Below, in pieces: positions 42,930 through 55,264 of a stretch of 64,000 nt of DNA. How positions within the stretch are numbered: the first letter of the stretch is position 1; every line of letters starts with the position of its first letter. The notes under the pieces are model-generated. The model did not search any database, was not told where the DNA came from, and saw only the letters and a list, made by a program, of their open reading frames with translations. This DNA is from Dryococelus australis (taxonomy: Eukaryota > Arthropoda > Insecta > Phasmatodea > Phasmatidae): the NCBI GenBank assembly GCA_029891345.1, contig CM057002.1:22182795-22246794 (forward strand). Reading direction: 5' to 3'. Made by a program: the position numbers and the translations under genes.

Positions 42930-44680
42930 TAGATAACTGTATGCATGATCATGATTTTAATGCCAATGGCACGTTATGGAATGAGATACATCCGCATATA
43001 AAGGTAACCATAAGATACTGTAGACACCCTTTGTTTACATGCATATTAATTTATTCATATTTTAAAGTATGGGTAGCATTCGCAACAAAACGCCGTTTGT
43101 TTTCAAATGCAGGATTACAGACTATAACGTCGTTCATCAAATAGCACGATCGCGGTAAAGAAGTGACTATCGACAGAGTTCCAATTGAACCATAATAAAT
43201 TACAAAATTGCCAATTGGAACACAGCCGCAGTTTACCGTGACCAACCTATAAATTGTTTTACTGTAATTGGATCTCCCGAATGTTAGTGAGAAGTCGTCT
43301 TGGCATGAAAGAAGGGTGGAATTTACGTAGGTTTAAAATTTTAGCTTTGAGGGTTTGTACATGAGTCATCATCAAAAAGTCAAACATTACATTTAAATAC
43401 TGCTAGTTCGTGTCTTTACAGATGACAGATTTAAGTTAAGTGTACTATCTTACACTTGGCATGAGTAACCGAGGGAAGGAAATAAGAAATAAATATTTAT
43501 TGACAAACATTTATTTAATTAGCTATTTGTAAACGTCTTTCATATTACGGAGCAAACGAGAACAATAAATAAATAGAACAATAAGTCAACATAATTAGCT
43601 TAAACTACAGACTTAATCATAATGTACGGTATCGTAACGGAATACGGCGAATTGGGGCAAATTAATTAAAGAATGATTAAATAATAATGAATCAGCGAAT
43701 AACAAATCGGTCATAGGGGAACATCAACTAAGACAGTCTGATAGATAATACGTGAGTGTCCCCAAGAAATTTATTTTTTGCTGGGTTTTTGGAATAATAA
43801 GTAATATTCGAATTTTTTTTATTTCTTCATTTTGATGCGGATAATTTTTGTTTCATCTGTGAGAATGACAATCAGTAAAATTACTGAATGAAAATGCTTG
43901 GAATGAGGCTTATGGTAATCAATTTACGGAACCTTTGTAGGGGACGAGTGACAAAAATGAATAACTAGTGTTCATTCTTATGGCCCCTGCCTATGGGTGG
44001 CATTTTAGATGTGTAACGGCGTGTTTAAAATTAGTTTTTTTTTTTAATGCCATAAACTGTCCGCGGTTAACTGTACACTTGTGTCAAATCTGCTTAAGAT
44101 ATATTTTACTGAATATTTTGTATCTTTCCTCACTGTGTAAAATTAACATTGCAACGTATCCGATAGCTTAATGCACTTCTCGATAAATTGCCACAAATTG
44201 TTAGAAACGTGAAACCATTGGCGATATGCCAGTTGTCTCTTATATGTGAATAAAATAAAAATATGATAAATAAAATAAATTCAGTTCCATAAATTTAAAC
44301 ATTACTTTTTAAAATGCTTTACATACGTATTGTAGCAATTTTTGAAGTCTGTGGGCACGGCTAGATTCGTTAAGGGATTGAGGTTTTATTTGATTTAAGG
44401 AGCTAGTGGATAATAATTTCCTAATTCACTGATAAACAGTGCAAAATAAATTCTATATGGTTTATATTTCGCAGAATTTGCTATCAACTGATATTTATAC
44501 TAATATTTACATAATCGTTCGTCACCTCACCGAAATAAACACTTAAAACCATTTTTTCAAAAAACAGTTTTCTAAATTCTACTGAATCACTATTTTAAAA
44601 ATATATTTGATATTACGACAGTTACAGTATTTACAATCAAGACTGTATCATTTGTCCATTTAGTTCTAGCATGTTTCAGT
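42930..44680. other. AT-rich stretch, nothing recognised
   Basis: No supported gene. If the minus-strand promoter at 44.9 kb is real, this would be the start of its first intron. Confidence 0.45.
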
Positions 44681-44771
44681 ACAGATAGCACCAGTCTTTC
44701 CTGTCCGGAATGTTCTGGAGCACCACTAGCGCTCCGGTACACAGCGGCACTCTACTCGACAGGTAACTCAC

Positions 44772-44898
44772 CCTCCGCATCTCTCACGTTCTCTCATTCG
44801 TCCCCGCCGCACACACACTCAACTGCCGCAGCCTATCGCACAGTCGCTCGCTGTCAGTTCACTCTTCATCGCACTTCAACATGTGTCCGTCACAGACT
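44772..44898 (-). promoter_or_regulatory. Candidate core promoter and first exon, minus strand
   Basis: On the minus strand a TATA box (CACTATAAACACC, T at 44927) is followed exactly 29-30 bases later by an initiator-like GGCAGTCTG (A at 44898). The predicted 5' exon of about 127 nt is GC-rich and ends GCGGAGG/GTGAGTTACC, a strong donor at 44771. Short ATG frames in the exon stop early, so it would be an untranslated leader with the gene continuing towards lower coordinates. No second exon was found within the window. A U3/R region of an LTR is an alternative, but no poly(A) signal or paired LTR is visible nearby. Confidence 0.4.
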
Positions 44899-44984
44899 GC
44901 CGGACACCGGCTGTCGAGGTGTTTATAGTGGCAGGTATCCTGCCCCAGAGTATTCTACACACACAGAGCTGCGCCGAGGGAGGA

Positions 44985-45110
44985 AATTATGAGAAAGTTC
45001 ATGCAATAGCCCGCCGCCACCGATTACCTCCAGAAGGGAAATAGTGGGGACGGTGACGTCATTTCAGACCAGCTGTCAATAATTCGCTGCCCGGGGACAT
45101 GACGGCCGAG
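44985..45110. promoter_or_regulatory. Upstream element with CRE and E-box
   Basis: GGTGACGTCATTTCAGACCA holds a perfect TGACGTCA (45054-45061), followed at once by CAGCTG (45070-45075) and GTCAATAATTCGCTGCC. It sits about 150 bp upstream of the predicted minus-strand start site. Confidence 0.35.
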
Positions 45111-45119
45111 TCCACGTGA

Positions 45120-45295
45120 AGGCCTGTCTACATTTGGGCTATCCCAACCCGTGTCTTAGGACAAGGATGTGCTGATTGGTGCACGTGACCCTCTGACGTC
45201 ATGGCACTGTCCCAAAATGCCGTGTCCCAAGTCAATCTGTGTCCCAAGATGAAGCATTCCGAAAACTGAACTTATGTCCGAGGTTGTGTCCTAAG
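45120..45295. repeat. Possible small MITE with GTGTCCCAAG repeats
   Basis: Variants of GTGTCYYARG occur several times, with GTGTCTTAGGACAAGG near the left and GTGTCCTAAGCTGATAG near the right in inverted relation. It also includes CACGTG and TGACGTCA. Ends are not clean. Confidence 0.35.
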
Positions 45296-45850
45296 CTGAT
45301 AGAAAAACAAGAAGACTTCAAATACTTCCGCGCGCATTCGTGGAATGTTTACGTTATTAAAGTAAACAGTGGAGGTACAAGGTGGGTTTTTCTCAAAACA
45401 AATATAATTGAATGGTAATAAATAATTAGGCATACCTTCGTTTGGTCTGAACAATTTTATTTGAATGCTAAAACTTTTAAAACGTAAGTTTAAAAAATTA
45501 AATTTGGATGTCAATTGGCGAACCTATTTAAAATAAAACCGTATAAATAAATATTCAAATCAACCATTTCGTAAACATTAAATAATCAATACTACAACAA
45601 ATTTAAACAACACTAGTATTAATAAATAATATGCCGATTCCAGTGCGATCTAGTGTCAGATTCTGAAAGCTCACTTCGGACAACGCATTTGTAGACCATA
45701 GTCGGGCCGCGTTGATGTGACGTCAATTGACGCCGAGTTTCGGACACGTCCACAGGAACGGCCGGAACGTAGACACGGCCGTGGTTGAAGTGTTCAGAAA
45801 TGCAACAGCACAACGCCCTGAGAAGCAACGCGCGATCAAAGCTTTCAGCA

Positions 45851-46186
45851 ACGTACGTGCCACGACATCCCGTCATAGCTGGTGGTGTCAGTACGTACGT
45901 GCCACAACATCACGTCATAGCTGGTGGTGTCAGCACGTACGTGCTACAACATCCCGTCATAGCTGGTGGTGTCAGTACGTACGTGCCACAACATCCCGTC
46001 ATAGCTGGTGGTGTCAGTACGTACGTGCCACAACATCCCGTCATAGCTGGTGGTGTCAGCACGTACGTGCCACAACATCCCGTCATAGCTGGTGGTGTCA
46101 GCACGTACGTGCCACAGCATCCCGTCATAGCTGGTGGTGTCAGCACGTACGTGCCACAACATCCCGTCATAGCTGGTGGTGTCAGT
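45851..46186. repeat. 42-bp minisatellite, eight perfect-length units
   Basis: Units start at 45851, 45893, 45935, 45977, 46019, 46061, 46103 and 46145, each 42 bp beginning ACGTACGTGCCACAACATCC. Units differ by only one to three bases. Because 42 is 14 codons, frames stay open on both strands; the plus frame repeats VRATTSRHSWWCQY. The nearly palindromic ACGTACGT marks every unit start. No start context or domain suggests a real protein. Confidence 0.95.
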
Positions 46187-46211
46187 TCGCTGGGGCAGCA
46201 GGCGTATTACT

Positions 46212-47379
46212 ACACTCTTAATTCGAATCCGCGGGAAACCACTGATTCGTAGTGAAATTCAACTACCATAATCAGTGAAAATGGCTCCACTTAGAATAAG
46301 TGGAAAACCACTGATTGTTCCAGTGAAAAATTTCACTGATTGAATTAGTGACGTGAAACAATTTCACTGATTGAATAAATGATGGCTGACTGCAGTGGCG
46401 AATAAAATACTGCTTTTATTGAATGTAAGCAAATAATTACATCAAATAAACATATTTATGACATTTTACTATTTATATTGTGCAATTTACCGTAACGTAA
46501 GAAAGTAACATATTTTTGCAGATCGCCGGGATAGAACTTGCGCACTCTTCATCTCTAGGCCGTTACCAGCTTTTTTTAAATTTTTATTTTTTAACCTTCA
46601 TTTGCCGTTGTTGTGACATTTTTGACGTTGACGAAGCCCTAGTGATACCGGCCTGTTGACGAATTCCAGTGCGACAATCGAGCTGAGCATCCGCCACGTC
46701 GGAGGCGCCGGGGCGCGAACCCGCGACCCTCCGACTACAAGTCGGCCACCCTACCCCTGAGCTATGAGCTGAACCATCACGCCAAGTTGAAGTAGTGAGA
46801 GGAAAATGCATGTCTAATAATACTGCCGTAAAAACGTATAATTTGAAATTGTTTGCTCATATTTTTCATGTTTGGTTTGATTGGTATGCAGTTTAAACCA
46901 TCAAACAGAGCGCTGAAATACGTAAAAACGGAATGAAAGGCTGTGTGTTCCTATTACCTCGTAAAATGGCGTTTTGAAAGACGAAGCGCATTCTAGACAG
47001 TGTTCTGTATTGGTTTTATTCGTTTATTCGTTGTTATGGTACTTCACTTGATACACGTTGTTTAACGGTCATTTCTAAACGATGTTAGACGGCGATTTTT
47101 ACACGCAGTTTCACTGATACATCAGTCAAAAATAGTTAGAGACGGAGCAAGTTGCTCAGATGTTTCACTGGTCCATCAGTTAAAAAATAATCCACTGAGA
47201 AAACAGTGGAAAAAATGACTGACGAATCAGTGGGAAAGTTCACTGACTCAATCAGTGAAGGAAATATGGGATTTTTTCACTGGTTCATCAGTTAAATTCA
47301 CTAAAGTTACTGTTGTATCAGTCAGATACGTTTGACTGATTGAAGCAGTGAAAGTTTCACTGATTCAGATTTAGAGTGT
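46212..47379. mobile_element. CACTGA-rich element with internal tRNA-like sequence, copy 2
   Basis: Left CACTCTTAATTCGAATCCGC, right (reverse complement) CACTCTAAATCTGAATCAGT, each flanked by TA. The TA duplication and CACT- ends fit a Tc1/mariner-type non-autonomous element. Dozens of TCACTGATT/AATCAGTGA words crowd both ends. It is inverted relative to the 20.4-kb copy and contains the same tRNA-like core. Confidence 0.8.
46697..46771 (-). ncRNA. tRNA-Thr-like sequence inside mobile element
   Basis: The minus strand reads AGCTCATAGCTCAGGGGTAG (D arm and A box), CCGACTTGTAGTCGG (anticodon arm, anticodon TGT for Thr) and GGGTCGCGGGTTCGCGCCCC (T arm and B box). The anticodon and T stems pair well; the acceptor stem is poor. 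Better preserved than the copy at 21011. Probably a SINE-like or captured tRNA rather than a functional gene. Confidence 0.65.
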
Positions 47380-47571
47380 ATGAGATATCGGAATTACAGA
47401 CGTGGTATTTTGCACAGTCTAGCAAGTGTATTTCCAGTCATATCATACTTCCTCCTAGGCCAAGTAACCGAGTAGCCCAGTAACCCCAATGGTAAAAAAA
47501 AAAAAAACATTTTTTAAGTAGCCTACCTACCTATGTATTTATGTTATCGGATATCTGCAGAATATGATCGA

Positions 47572-47697
47572 ACGAGGTGTCGCAGTAGTTAATTTTCGGA
47601 CTCGCATTCCGGAGGACCTGGGTTCGAATCGCAGTCCAGCCATCCTGATTTCGGTTTTCCATGGTTCCCCGAAGTCACTCGAGGCGAATGATAGTAT
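47572..47697 (+). repeat. SINE-A (tRNA-derived), 3'-truncated
   Basis: The tRNA-like head includes GGTGTCGCAGTAGTTAATTT (A box) and GGGTTCGAATCGCAGTCC (B box), followed by the conserved body word CATCCTGATTTCGGTTTTCC. It is cut off by the MITE-A copy beginning at 47698. Confidence 0.85.
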
Positions 47698-47922
47698 AGG
47701 CCGTCCACGGTAAAGTGAGCACTTTTTGAAGCTCTTACATCAGGCATACAGGCATAGTAACCAATAATTACATTTCATTGTGGCTTCGGACTTTTGGTTT
47801 TGGTTGTGGTGAATGTATACACTGTGTTTATTACTCACATGGCAGGGTTTATATTAACAATTGGTGGAAGGATATAAATAGGTTGAAAGAAAAAAGTGAC
47901 TAGGGATCCCGTAAAGTACCTG
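47698..47922. mobile_element. MITE-A, short class, right end lost
   Basis: TAGGCCGTCCACGGTAAAGT then GAGCACTTTTTGAAGC. The interior GTATACACTGTGTTTATTAC matches. It decays after GACTAGGGATCC, so no right terminus. Confidence 0.8.
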
Positions 47923-50900
47923 ATTAAGCCCACTCATTGACTTGGAGAAACTACACCATTATGTTATTTCTAGAAGGGAGTACTGCCAACCTTATAGAAT
48001 AGGGGTAGTTGTCTGCAAGTGAAGGCAACCCTACCAGAACTATTATAGAGCGCCTCACTGTATGATTGCAGTGTGCGGTGTAATGGACATTCACTCTCTT
48101 TTTCCAATCAATTGTTTCTGTCGTTGACTCTGTCCTTGTTGCTGCGTTCACTGTTGCCTGGTATGCTATCTTTTTCCAGCCTAAAAAAAAAATATGCCAT
48201 TTTCGTTGCGTGCGCGCCATGAAGTCACAGTGATAGGGTTTCTCACAGGTGTCACTTTCAAAGGAGCCGCTTAGCTTTGCGTCGAAGTATTGGATTATCT
48301 TAAAGAGTTGTCGAGTAGGTAAACAGATAAAAACTTCTTAATCAGGCCATTTACTTCGCCACCCATTTGTTACTCAGCCTGCCAGTCACACGCTGCAAAG
48401 CTGGGGTAATCTGGCAACAGTGCGCGCCATTCACTGTGTACTGCAATCTAGGAGTGGGACGTGCTATGGATAGGGCCAGTTTCACCAGTTATTCATTAAA
48501 CTCAGCTTAACTAAACGAAGGTAAAATTTCAACTCTTCATTTACCGGCGTTTAAGGTCGGAGCATTCCAACCACGCACATCTAGCAGATAATTAAACCCG
48601 TGTAGTAAATATAAGTTTAGAGCCCGACATTTGAAGAAAATGGTGCATCTAGAAGGCGGTGGCAAGGATTTTGCTCACTAGTCTATGGAATCTGAGTTGT
48701 GTTGTCTTTGGAATCCTGGCAGAAAGAAATGCGTTGTAACGTCTGATTATTTTATACGTGCGATTTGCATTTCAACACACTTTAAGTTACCATGCGAATC
48801 TATCATACGAATACAAGCACGTTTATTTTGTAAACAAATATATATGTATGTCATATGTTTCACATGTAATATTGTTATATCATTATTTTATTTTAATAAT
48901 TCTACGTAATTTTAATGTACACGCAGCAGCTGGAATGTTAATTTTCCATATGTGAATTGTTGTAATTTTATTTTGTTTTATCAGGTTTCAAGTAACTTGT
49001 TTATTGTGTGCCAGTTGGCAACATTTAGGCGCACCCTTTTGAATCGTCACGGTGTTGGAAAGCACCCTGGGTTAAGGCCTATGTACTCTGTATTAATTTG
49101 AATATATAACCGCTGCCGATAATGGATGGAGACGGAATATTCCATACTCCATCTTGAATTAAGTGGGTTACAACGGCAGCAGGCCAGTGAGGCCTTAGTT
49201 ATACGTTGAAAGTATAAATTAATTATTTAAAGGTTAATTAGACCCAAATAAGTATATTACAATATGAGTGACAAGCAAACGGTACATGGTGCTACCGTCA
49301 GAACAGGTCTACATATAAAATAAGTGCGAGAAACTCTACATTTATATAAGGTATGATCCCACCTTAATGTACAGTGACCGTTACACGTACTTGAGAGTGT
49401 TTAATAAACTTTTAAAGTATGCAGCATCATTTCCCGACACTTTTCAGTGGTCACAAAGTGCCTGAGATTTAAATAAGTATCTGATTGCTCTACCAACATA
49501 AACTGTGCTAGCCAGGAACATTTGAAATATGTAATTATACAGGTACGTAATTTATTGTAACGGCCAAGTGTGAGAACATTAGCGACTTTTATTTTCAAGA
49601 TGTGTAGATAATAATTTTTTTTTAACTTTCAAATACTCTATTCACTTAATTGGCATTTGTAGCAGGCATAATGAGAGATATCTTTAAGGACCTAGTCCAG
49701 CTGTTGTGTGCATATCCCTTGCATTTTTAACACTACCAAGGAATGAAACTTTCAGGCAATTTATTTCTATGATATTTTCCCACATTAAATTATTGTTTAA
49801 AAATATTGGAAGCCTTTCAGTGCTTTAAATAAATACAGAGTTGGTTCCTATGTCTTCCAGTGGGTCGTGTAGTGTTGCATAGCTCTGCAGGAGGCTGCAC
49901 AGAACCTGATTGTGAGCAGGGCTATCCAGGTTATTGACATTCTGTTGGTGTGGAATACCAGCAACTTCGACGATGGTTTGCGGTATGCAAAATAACTGCC
50001 AGTTGGCTAATGTTTGATGTTAATTTTGTTGCTATAGATTTCTCCCAGGTTGTTTCACTTTAATTATGCAGTTCTACCTGTATACATTACATTTGACTAG
50101 AAAACCATAGCAGGGTTCACCCGTTTTCTTACAGAGGCTAATACTCATACGTGGGGCATACGTAAACTATATCTCTCTCCAAGTTTTCCCCCCACACAGT
50201 ATTTATTACAACGTAAATTATATAAAATATTAAACAGTGATGAAAACAGCGCGTGGGCACTTTTATGTTGTAAAATATATGCCAGCGAATGGGAGATCGC
50301 AAAATTGAATAATAATTACTGTGGATTGAAATTCAGCCAATATATAACATGTTTTTTTTGGGAATCATATTTTCACTGTTCTCGTGCATCAAATTGTTTG
50401 TTATTGCTGCCATGTAGATAAACTAGCATATCACAGTAACAAACAATAGAATTAGATTTCACTGTCAAACGCACTGTACTTGACTCAAAGAGCCTATAAA
50501 ATACAAACAACAATTTAATCTAGGCTAATCGTTTTACATAACATACATAATATTCGTCATTAATTTAATATTAAAAATGTTTATGACATGCATATTTTGC
50601 ATAGCCAATATAACTTACATTTTTTGTATGTATTCATATAACAAATATCAATCAAAACTACATCGCAGGGACTGCAATTAATATTGTGATCGCAACGGAG
50701 GCGTCTACCGAATTTGTTTATTATAACCTTCAAAGTATCGTAATATGTATCGGCAGCCATATTTATTTCGTAAACGGCCGAAAATGGGCGTTTAAACTTA
50801 AACTCGGGTAAGTTAGAGTTAATCGCGTTTCGACAGTGGCGAAATGCAATCGATCAATAATCCTAGTTATTCCGTCCTCAAACTCGGCTTAAGTAAGCAA
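47923..50900. other. Mostly AT-rich, nothing firm
   Basis: 48473-48525 (GGGCCAGTTTCACCAGTTAT) looks like the end of an unpaired DNA element. No gene supported. Confidence 0.45.
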
Positions 50901-50904
50901 AACT

Positions 50905-51135
50905 TGTGTGGCGAAACCTGCCCTGAGAGTGAAGGACAGCGCAGACCCTTCCTCAGGAGTGGAGTGGAGTCACTGTCCTGCTGGGGGCAGCAGAAGTGAA
51001 CGACCTGAACAGGGTCGTCGACCGCTGCAGGTACCCCTCGCTCCAACTCCCTGGTGGATTCCCGCCACCTTCTGCTCCCCCCCTGAGCTGAGACCCGCTC
51101 ATGATAACGACTGACGAGCATCTGTACCGTTACAC
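50905..51135. other. GC-rich island with overlapping ORFs
   Basis: A GC-rich patch open on both strands (68 codons plus, 84 codons minus), no domain in either. It ends in C-runs at 51135-51145. Possible exon or regulatory island; undecided. Confidence 0.2.
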
Positions 51136-51179
51136 CCCCCCCTCCCTCCTCACCCAGCTGTGGAACTTCTCATTCATGT

Positions 51180-52120
51180 GCCATAAAGTTTGCTTCAGAA
51201 CAGGGACGTCGAGAACAAAAAAAGGATGGCAGCAATGGTAGGAATTCGATTTCCAAAATCCCCCCTCCCCATCCCCCTTCCACGGTCTACGCCCCATCCC
51301 CTTCCGGAATTCATTTTTTTAATTTTTTATTTCGAATATTGTATTTGTTTTTATGCATTTGCGTAGGCAGTCTTCCGAAGCAAAAAAGCACTGCAGTCTC
51401 CACTCGTGTTTTAAAAATATTGAGAAATACATGAAAAGTTTTTTTTTTCTTATCACCCTCTTAATAGCTGAATATTTTTAAATCGTAACATTGCTACGTA
51501 GAGAAATTCCCCCCCCCCCCTGGTGTTACAGCAATCACCTTTTAACCAAAATTTAGTTTTAAAATCAGTCACGGGAGTAGTTGAGCGCGCGCACACACAT
51601 ACATTGATTCCTACTAACATGATTTAACACAAACTATTATTGACTTCAATTTTTCCTAATTTGCATGAAGAATAAAATTTAATGTACACTGTTTTTTTTT
51701 TTTGTGGCGCCCCTAGCGTGACTGAGGAGGAGGGAGGGGTAGGCCAAATGACTAAAGAAATATTCCAGGATTTAAAAAACTTGATTTATTAAGGGGATAA
51801 AAAGAAAGAATAATGTCTTCATGCATTTTTCAGTATCTCTAAGCACGAATGAAGACTGTAGTGCTAATACAAATGCATAAAAACAAATTCAATATTACAA
51901 ATTAAAAAAAATTCAATTCCGGGAGGGGATGGGACGTAGACGAGGGAAAAAATGTTCTATTTGATTTCTAACTGCTACGCACGCACCAATTCGATTGTAA
52001 ATTCAAATTCCCAGGGAATAGATTTAAATTTTTCTATCTGCCACACAAAAAAAAAAATAGTTCATTTACTTCTAATCTGTCATGTATGCCAAAATTTAAT
52101 TTTCATTCGGGGGGGAGGGG
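51180..52120. repeat. Large imperfect inverted repeat (foldback)
   Basis: The left arm around 51285-51370 (TCTACGCCCCATCCCCTTCC, then GGAATTCATTTTTTTAATTT and TTTGTTTTTATGCATTTG) is mirrored on the other strand around 51940-51865 (TCTACGTCCCATCCCCTCCC, GGAATTGAATTTTTTTTAAT, TTTGTTTTTATGCATTTG). The inner part also pairs: GTCTTCCGAAGC with the GTCTTCATTCGTGC region. Arms are at least 250 bp with a loop near 51560-51700. No coding frame or target duplication. Confidence 0.75.
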
Positions 52121-52675
52121 CGAATATGCCTACATAATTATGTGAACTGAGAGAAAGGTTTTTCCCAAGCCAACAAAATATTTGTTTTATATTGCCAAAC
52201 ACGTATTTAGTAACCCGAAGAAAATATTTTGCTCACTAAAAAAAAAAAAAAAAATCTTTAAATGCAACAAAATTAATTTTGTTCACACAGTGAAATACAC
52301 ACGTGAATAAACAAAACACCTGTGTAGGGCAGATAAAACAAACTAGACTGCCAACAAAAGATTTAGTTGACTCAACTGTTTGTGTTCCCTTGGCCACTCA
52401 TTTGATTGCCTTCGTTCGAAAATACAGTTAGTGTGTTTGTCTGCAATTTTTGTCACAATGAGGATAGTAACATTAGACTATTTGTCAGTGCTTCTATTGA
52501 TGATTAATATTGGAAAAGACATCCCAGTGAGATAAGTTAAAAGGAAACTTAAAAACTTAAAACTGTGAAACATTAAATAGTTATTTAATTACAAGAAAAA
52601 GGTAACAGTTTCGTTTCTCCAGTAGTCTCTTCAGCTGACGTTACTACGGCGCAACGTTCGGGTACACACTACGAG
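52121..52675. other. AT-rich, nothing recognised
   Basis: Only an A-run at about 52239-52254. No gene supported. Confidence 0.5.
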
Positions 52676-52890
52676 GTCTAGAGAACCGATGAGGGTGAAA
52701 TGAGGCGAGAGTGAACCAGTGCCGGAATGCAAGGGTGGGGGAAACGGGACATACCCGAGAAAACCGGCCGACAAGCATCATGGTCTGCGCGACTACAACT
52801 TGCGAAAACCCGGGAGTGACCCGGCCGGGGAATGAACCGGGTTCGCCTTTTGAGAGGCGAGCAGTCTAACCGCTTACCCACCGTGGCCCC
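52676..52890 (-). repeat. SINE-B, copy 2, near full length
   Basis: The minus strand begins GGGGCCACGGTGGGTAAGCG, has GAACCCGGTTCATTCCCCGG (B box), CACTCCCGGGTTTTCGCAAG and GGTTTTCTCGGG, and ends CACCCTCATCGGTTCTCTAG. The same 3' end is found in copy 3. Confidence 0.82.
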
Positions 52891-54128
52891 TGCACAGGTT
52901 CGTGGCTCAGACATGTTTCACCAATTTGTTTATAATAAAACGTAACTCTTTAATATACGCAGGCACAGACAAATATTTATTTTACACCAACCAAATCTCA
53001 CAGCTTGGGGCAATAAAATAAAGGCAACAAAATAATTTGGTTTGAAACACAAAATATTTAACTGTCCCTACACAAACAATAAATTTGGCTGCGAAGAACT
53101 AACTTTATATTATTTGGCACAAACGTTTTCTCAGTGTAAAAAAAAAAAAAACACGTACAAGGGCGGGCCTGTTGAAAATCGTAAACGAACACAATCACTA
53201 CATTTGTCCAAGTGTCTTTTTGACGGTTGTACGTAGGGTCGGTTTTATTACCATCCGATACGATAATTTTGCCGTGACAGGTCTGATTGTGCCGCACACA
53301 CGCCGATTTCATCGGAGGTGGAGATTGCTACATTGCCATATTTAACAGTCCCTCGTACGCAGTGATGCGTTCTTTCTGTGGGTTTGGAAGTGCCAACATG
53401 CGTCCAGTATTCAGCAGGGGACAGTATTTCACATTGTTACATTTCAAACATTTCACAAAGCACCATTAACACATTGAGCGCCGTTTACAGCATTTTATTT
53501 TAATCACTATGCAAGATTTATCAGTTTCGAAATAATTTTTATTTAAAAATCTTCCTCTTCAGTACATTCAACCAATTATTCATCAATATTCTCAAATACA
53601 ACCAAATTGAATGTTACTTATCTTCAGTTATTATTCATTTACATTAAAAAAAAAAAACACGTCTTGCTGCAATTTGTTTAATAAAGTTCACCTATCTTCC
53701 TAATTATTTTATCATCAAAACTTCTTGTAATTATCCATGTCCACCTTAGGCGGTGAGAAATGTTCTAAGGAAAAAATTATATTCTATTTTACTTCTGCCT
53801 TACTTTTGTTGTCTCCTGTCCTCCGACTGGCTGTCGCCTCTCCGCCAATCGGCAATGGCGAGACGAGAGGCGACTAGGATAATTTAATTATGTACTTTCG
53901 TTTAATACACATTTAAAGCAGATTACCCTTTAGAGAAGAAATGAAAATAACAAACTGATACTTTCTAGAAACATATGACATTACTTACACATGATCTCTG
54001 CGTCAATAAACTATTAAGATAACCAAACATTATTTTGTTAGTTCATGTAATAAATATATACAGAATCTGCAATATTATACCATGGATACTATACACGCGG
54101 TGGAAATAAGTTACTGGATTCACCCAAT
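52891..54128. other. Mostly AT-rich; patch at 53770-53960 may be conserved
   Basis: 53810-53950 has CTGGCTGTCGCCTCTCCGCC, AATCGGCAATGGCGAGACGA and ATAATTTAATTATGTACTTT in close succession, a mixture reminiscent of enhancers. The remainder shows nothing. Confidence 0.35.
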
Positions 54129-54346
54129 ACTGCAAACTCATTTATTCATTAATTTTGTTATTTCTGGTTTTCTGAGGGCGCAGTTAAATCATGATTTACC
54201 TCCTCTACCACTGAATCCATTGTGTAACTTACATACATACATTTATTCATTTTAAATAAATGGAAAATTACGCAAATCAACATATTTTACTGTCATGACT
54301 AGCTAATAACATTATCTACACTTCGACAATAAGACAATCCATGGTG
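54129..54346. repeat. Dispersed repeat E, copy 1
   Basis: CGCAGTTAAATCATGATTTA then CCTCCTCTACCACTGAATCC, and TGACTAGCTAATAACATTAT, align with 61000-61215 (GGTTAAGGCATAATTTGCCT, TCTCTACCACTAACCCATTG, GACTAACTGGTAATGTAATG). It may be the 3' end of a retroelement, but no coding part is visible. Confidence 0.6.
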
Positions 54347-54350
54347 CTAT

Positions 54351-54586
54351 TAGTTTATTCACTGTAAAGTGAGCACTTTTGAAAGCCCTCCCATTTCGAA
54401 CAGTCAATAAATATATTATATTTTAGCCTTAGACGTTAACTTCCGAATGCGGTGGAATATGCATACTGTGTTTATTACTTACATTACGATATTGATTTAA
54501 AAGGTGGTTAAATGGTAAAAAAAAAATTGCTGAAAGGAAAAGGTAACTAGGACCTCAAAAGTGCTCACTTTACCGTGAACAGTCTA
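54351..54586. mobile_element. MITE-A, short class
   Basis: Left TAGTTTATTCACTGTAAAGT, right AAAGTGCTCACTTTACCGTG then AACAGTCTA. Interior TTAGACGTTAACTTCCGAAT. The closest relative of the copy at 8103. Confidence 0.9.
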
Positions 54587-55090
54587 TATTAACGTTACCA
54601 CACATGTTAATGAAATTTCAAGTAATTGATTAACGTGGTATGGCTTTACAGTATTAAGACTGTAATATTCATAAATCAATATAACAAGAACATGCCAGCT
54701 TAAAGGCAGACTTAATAGTAATAATTCAGTGAATAGATTTCTAAACAAATACTAAGGTGTGAGTATGAAACTTAAACATTCTGTAAACAAACTCCACATT
54801 AAAAAACATAATGACATAAGGTGATATATTAAATAATGATACTGAAATAATGACACAGCGTACAAAATAATAACCATTAATAGATCACAATACCATGTTG
54901 AGTTATATAAATATAAAAACTATTCGTGGTATTTCTTAAGGAATGCTGGTACGCTCCGAAATTAAATTTTGCCAATTTTTAGGTTTAATATTTTTTCTTA
55001 ACATTTAACATTGTAATATACTGTACTTTTTTTTAAATAATCACACGCACATAATAAAGAAATAAATAGACACACGCGTACGCACACATT
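54587..55090. other. AT-rich, nothing recognised
   Basis: No gene or repeat copy supported before the microsatellite. Confidence 0.5.

Positions 55091-55264
<174 letters not shown>

Noticed and set aside
45851..46186. CRISPR-like array
   Set aside because: Units are contiguous with no variable spacers, and the genome is eukaryotic. It is a minisatellite.
45727..46252. Repeat protein of 155-164 residues
   Set aside because: Open frames on both strands result from a 42-bp unit (a multiple of 3). No start context, signal or domain.
47923..48240. Minus-strand 89-codon frame as a gene
   Set aside because: No recognisable domain, and composition typical of surrounding non-coding DNA.
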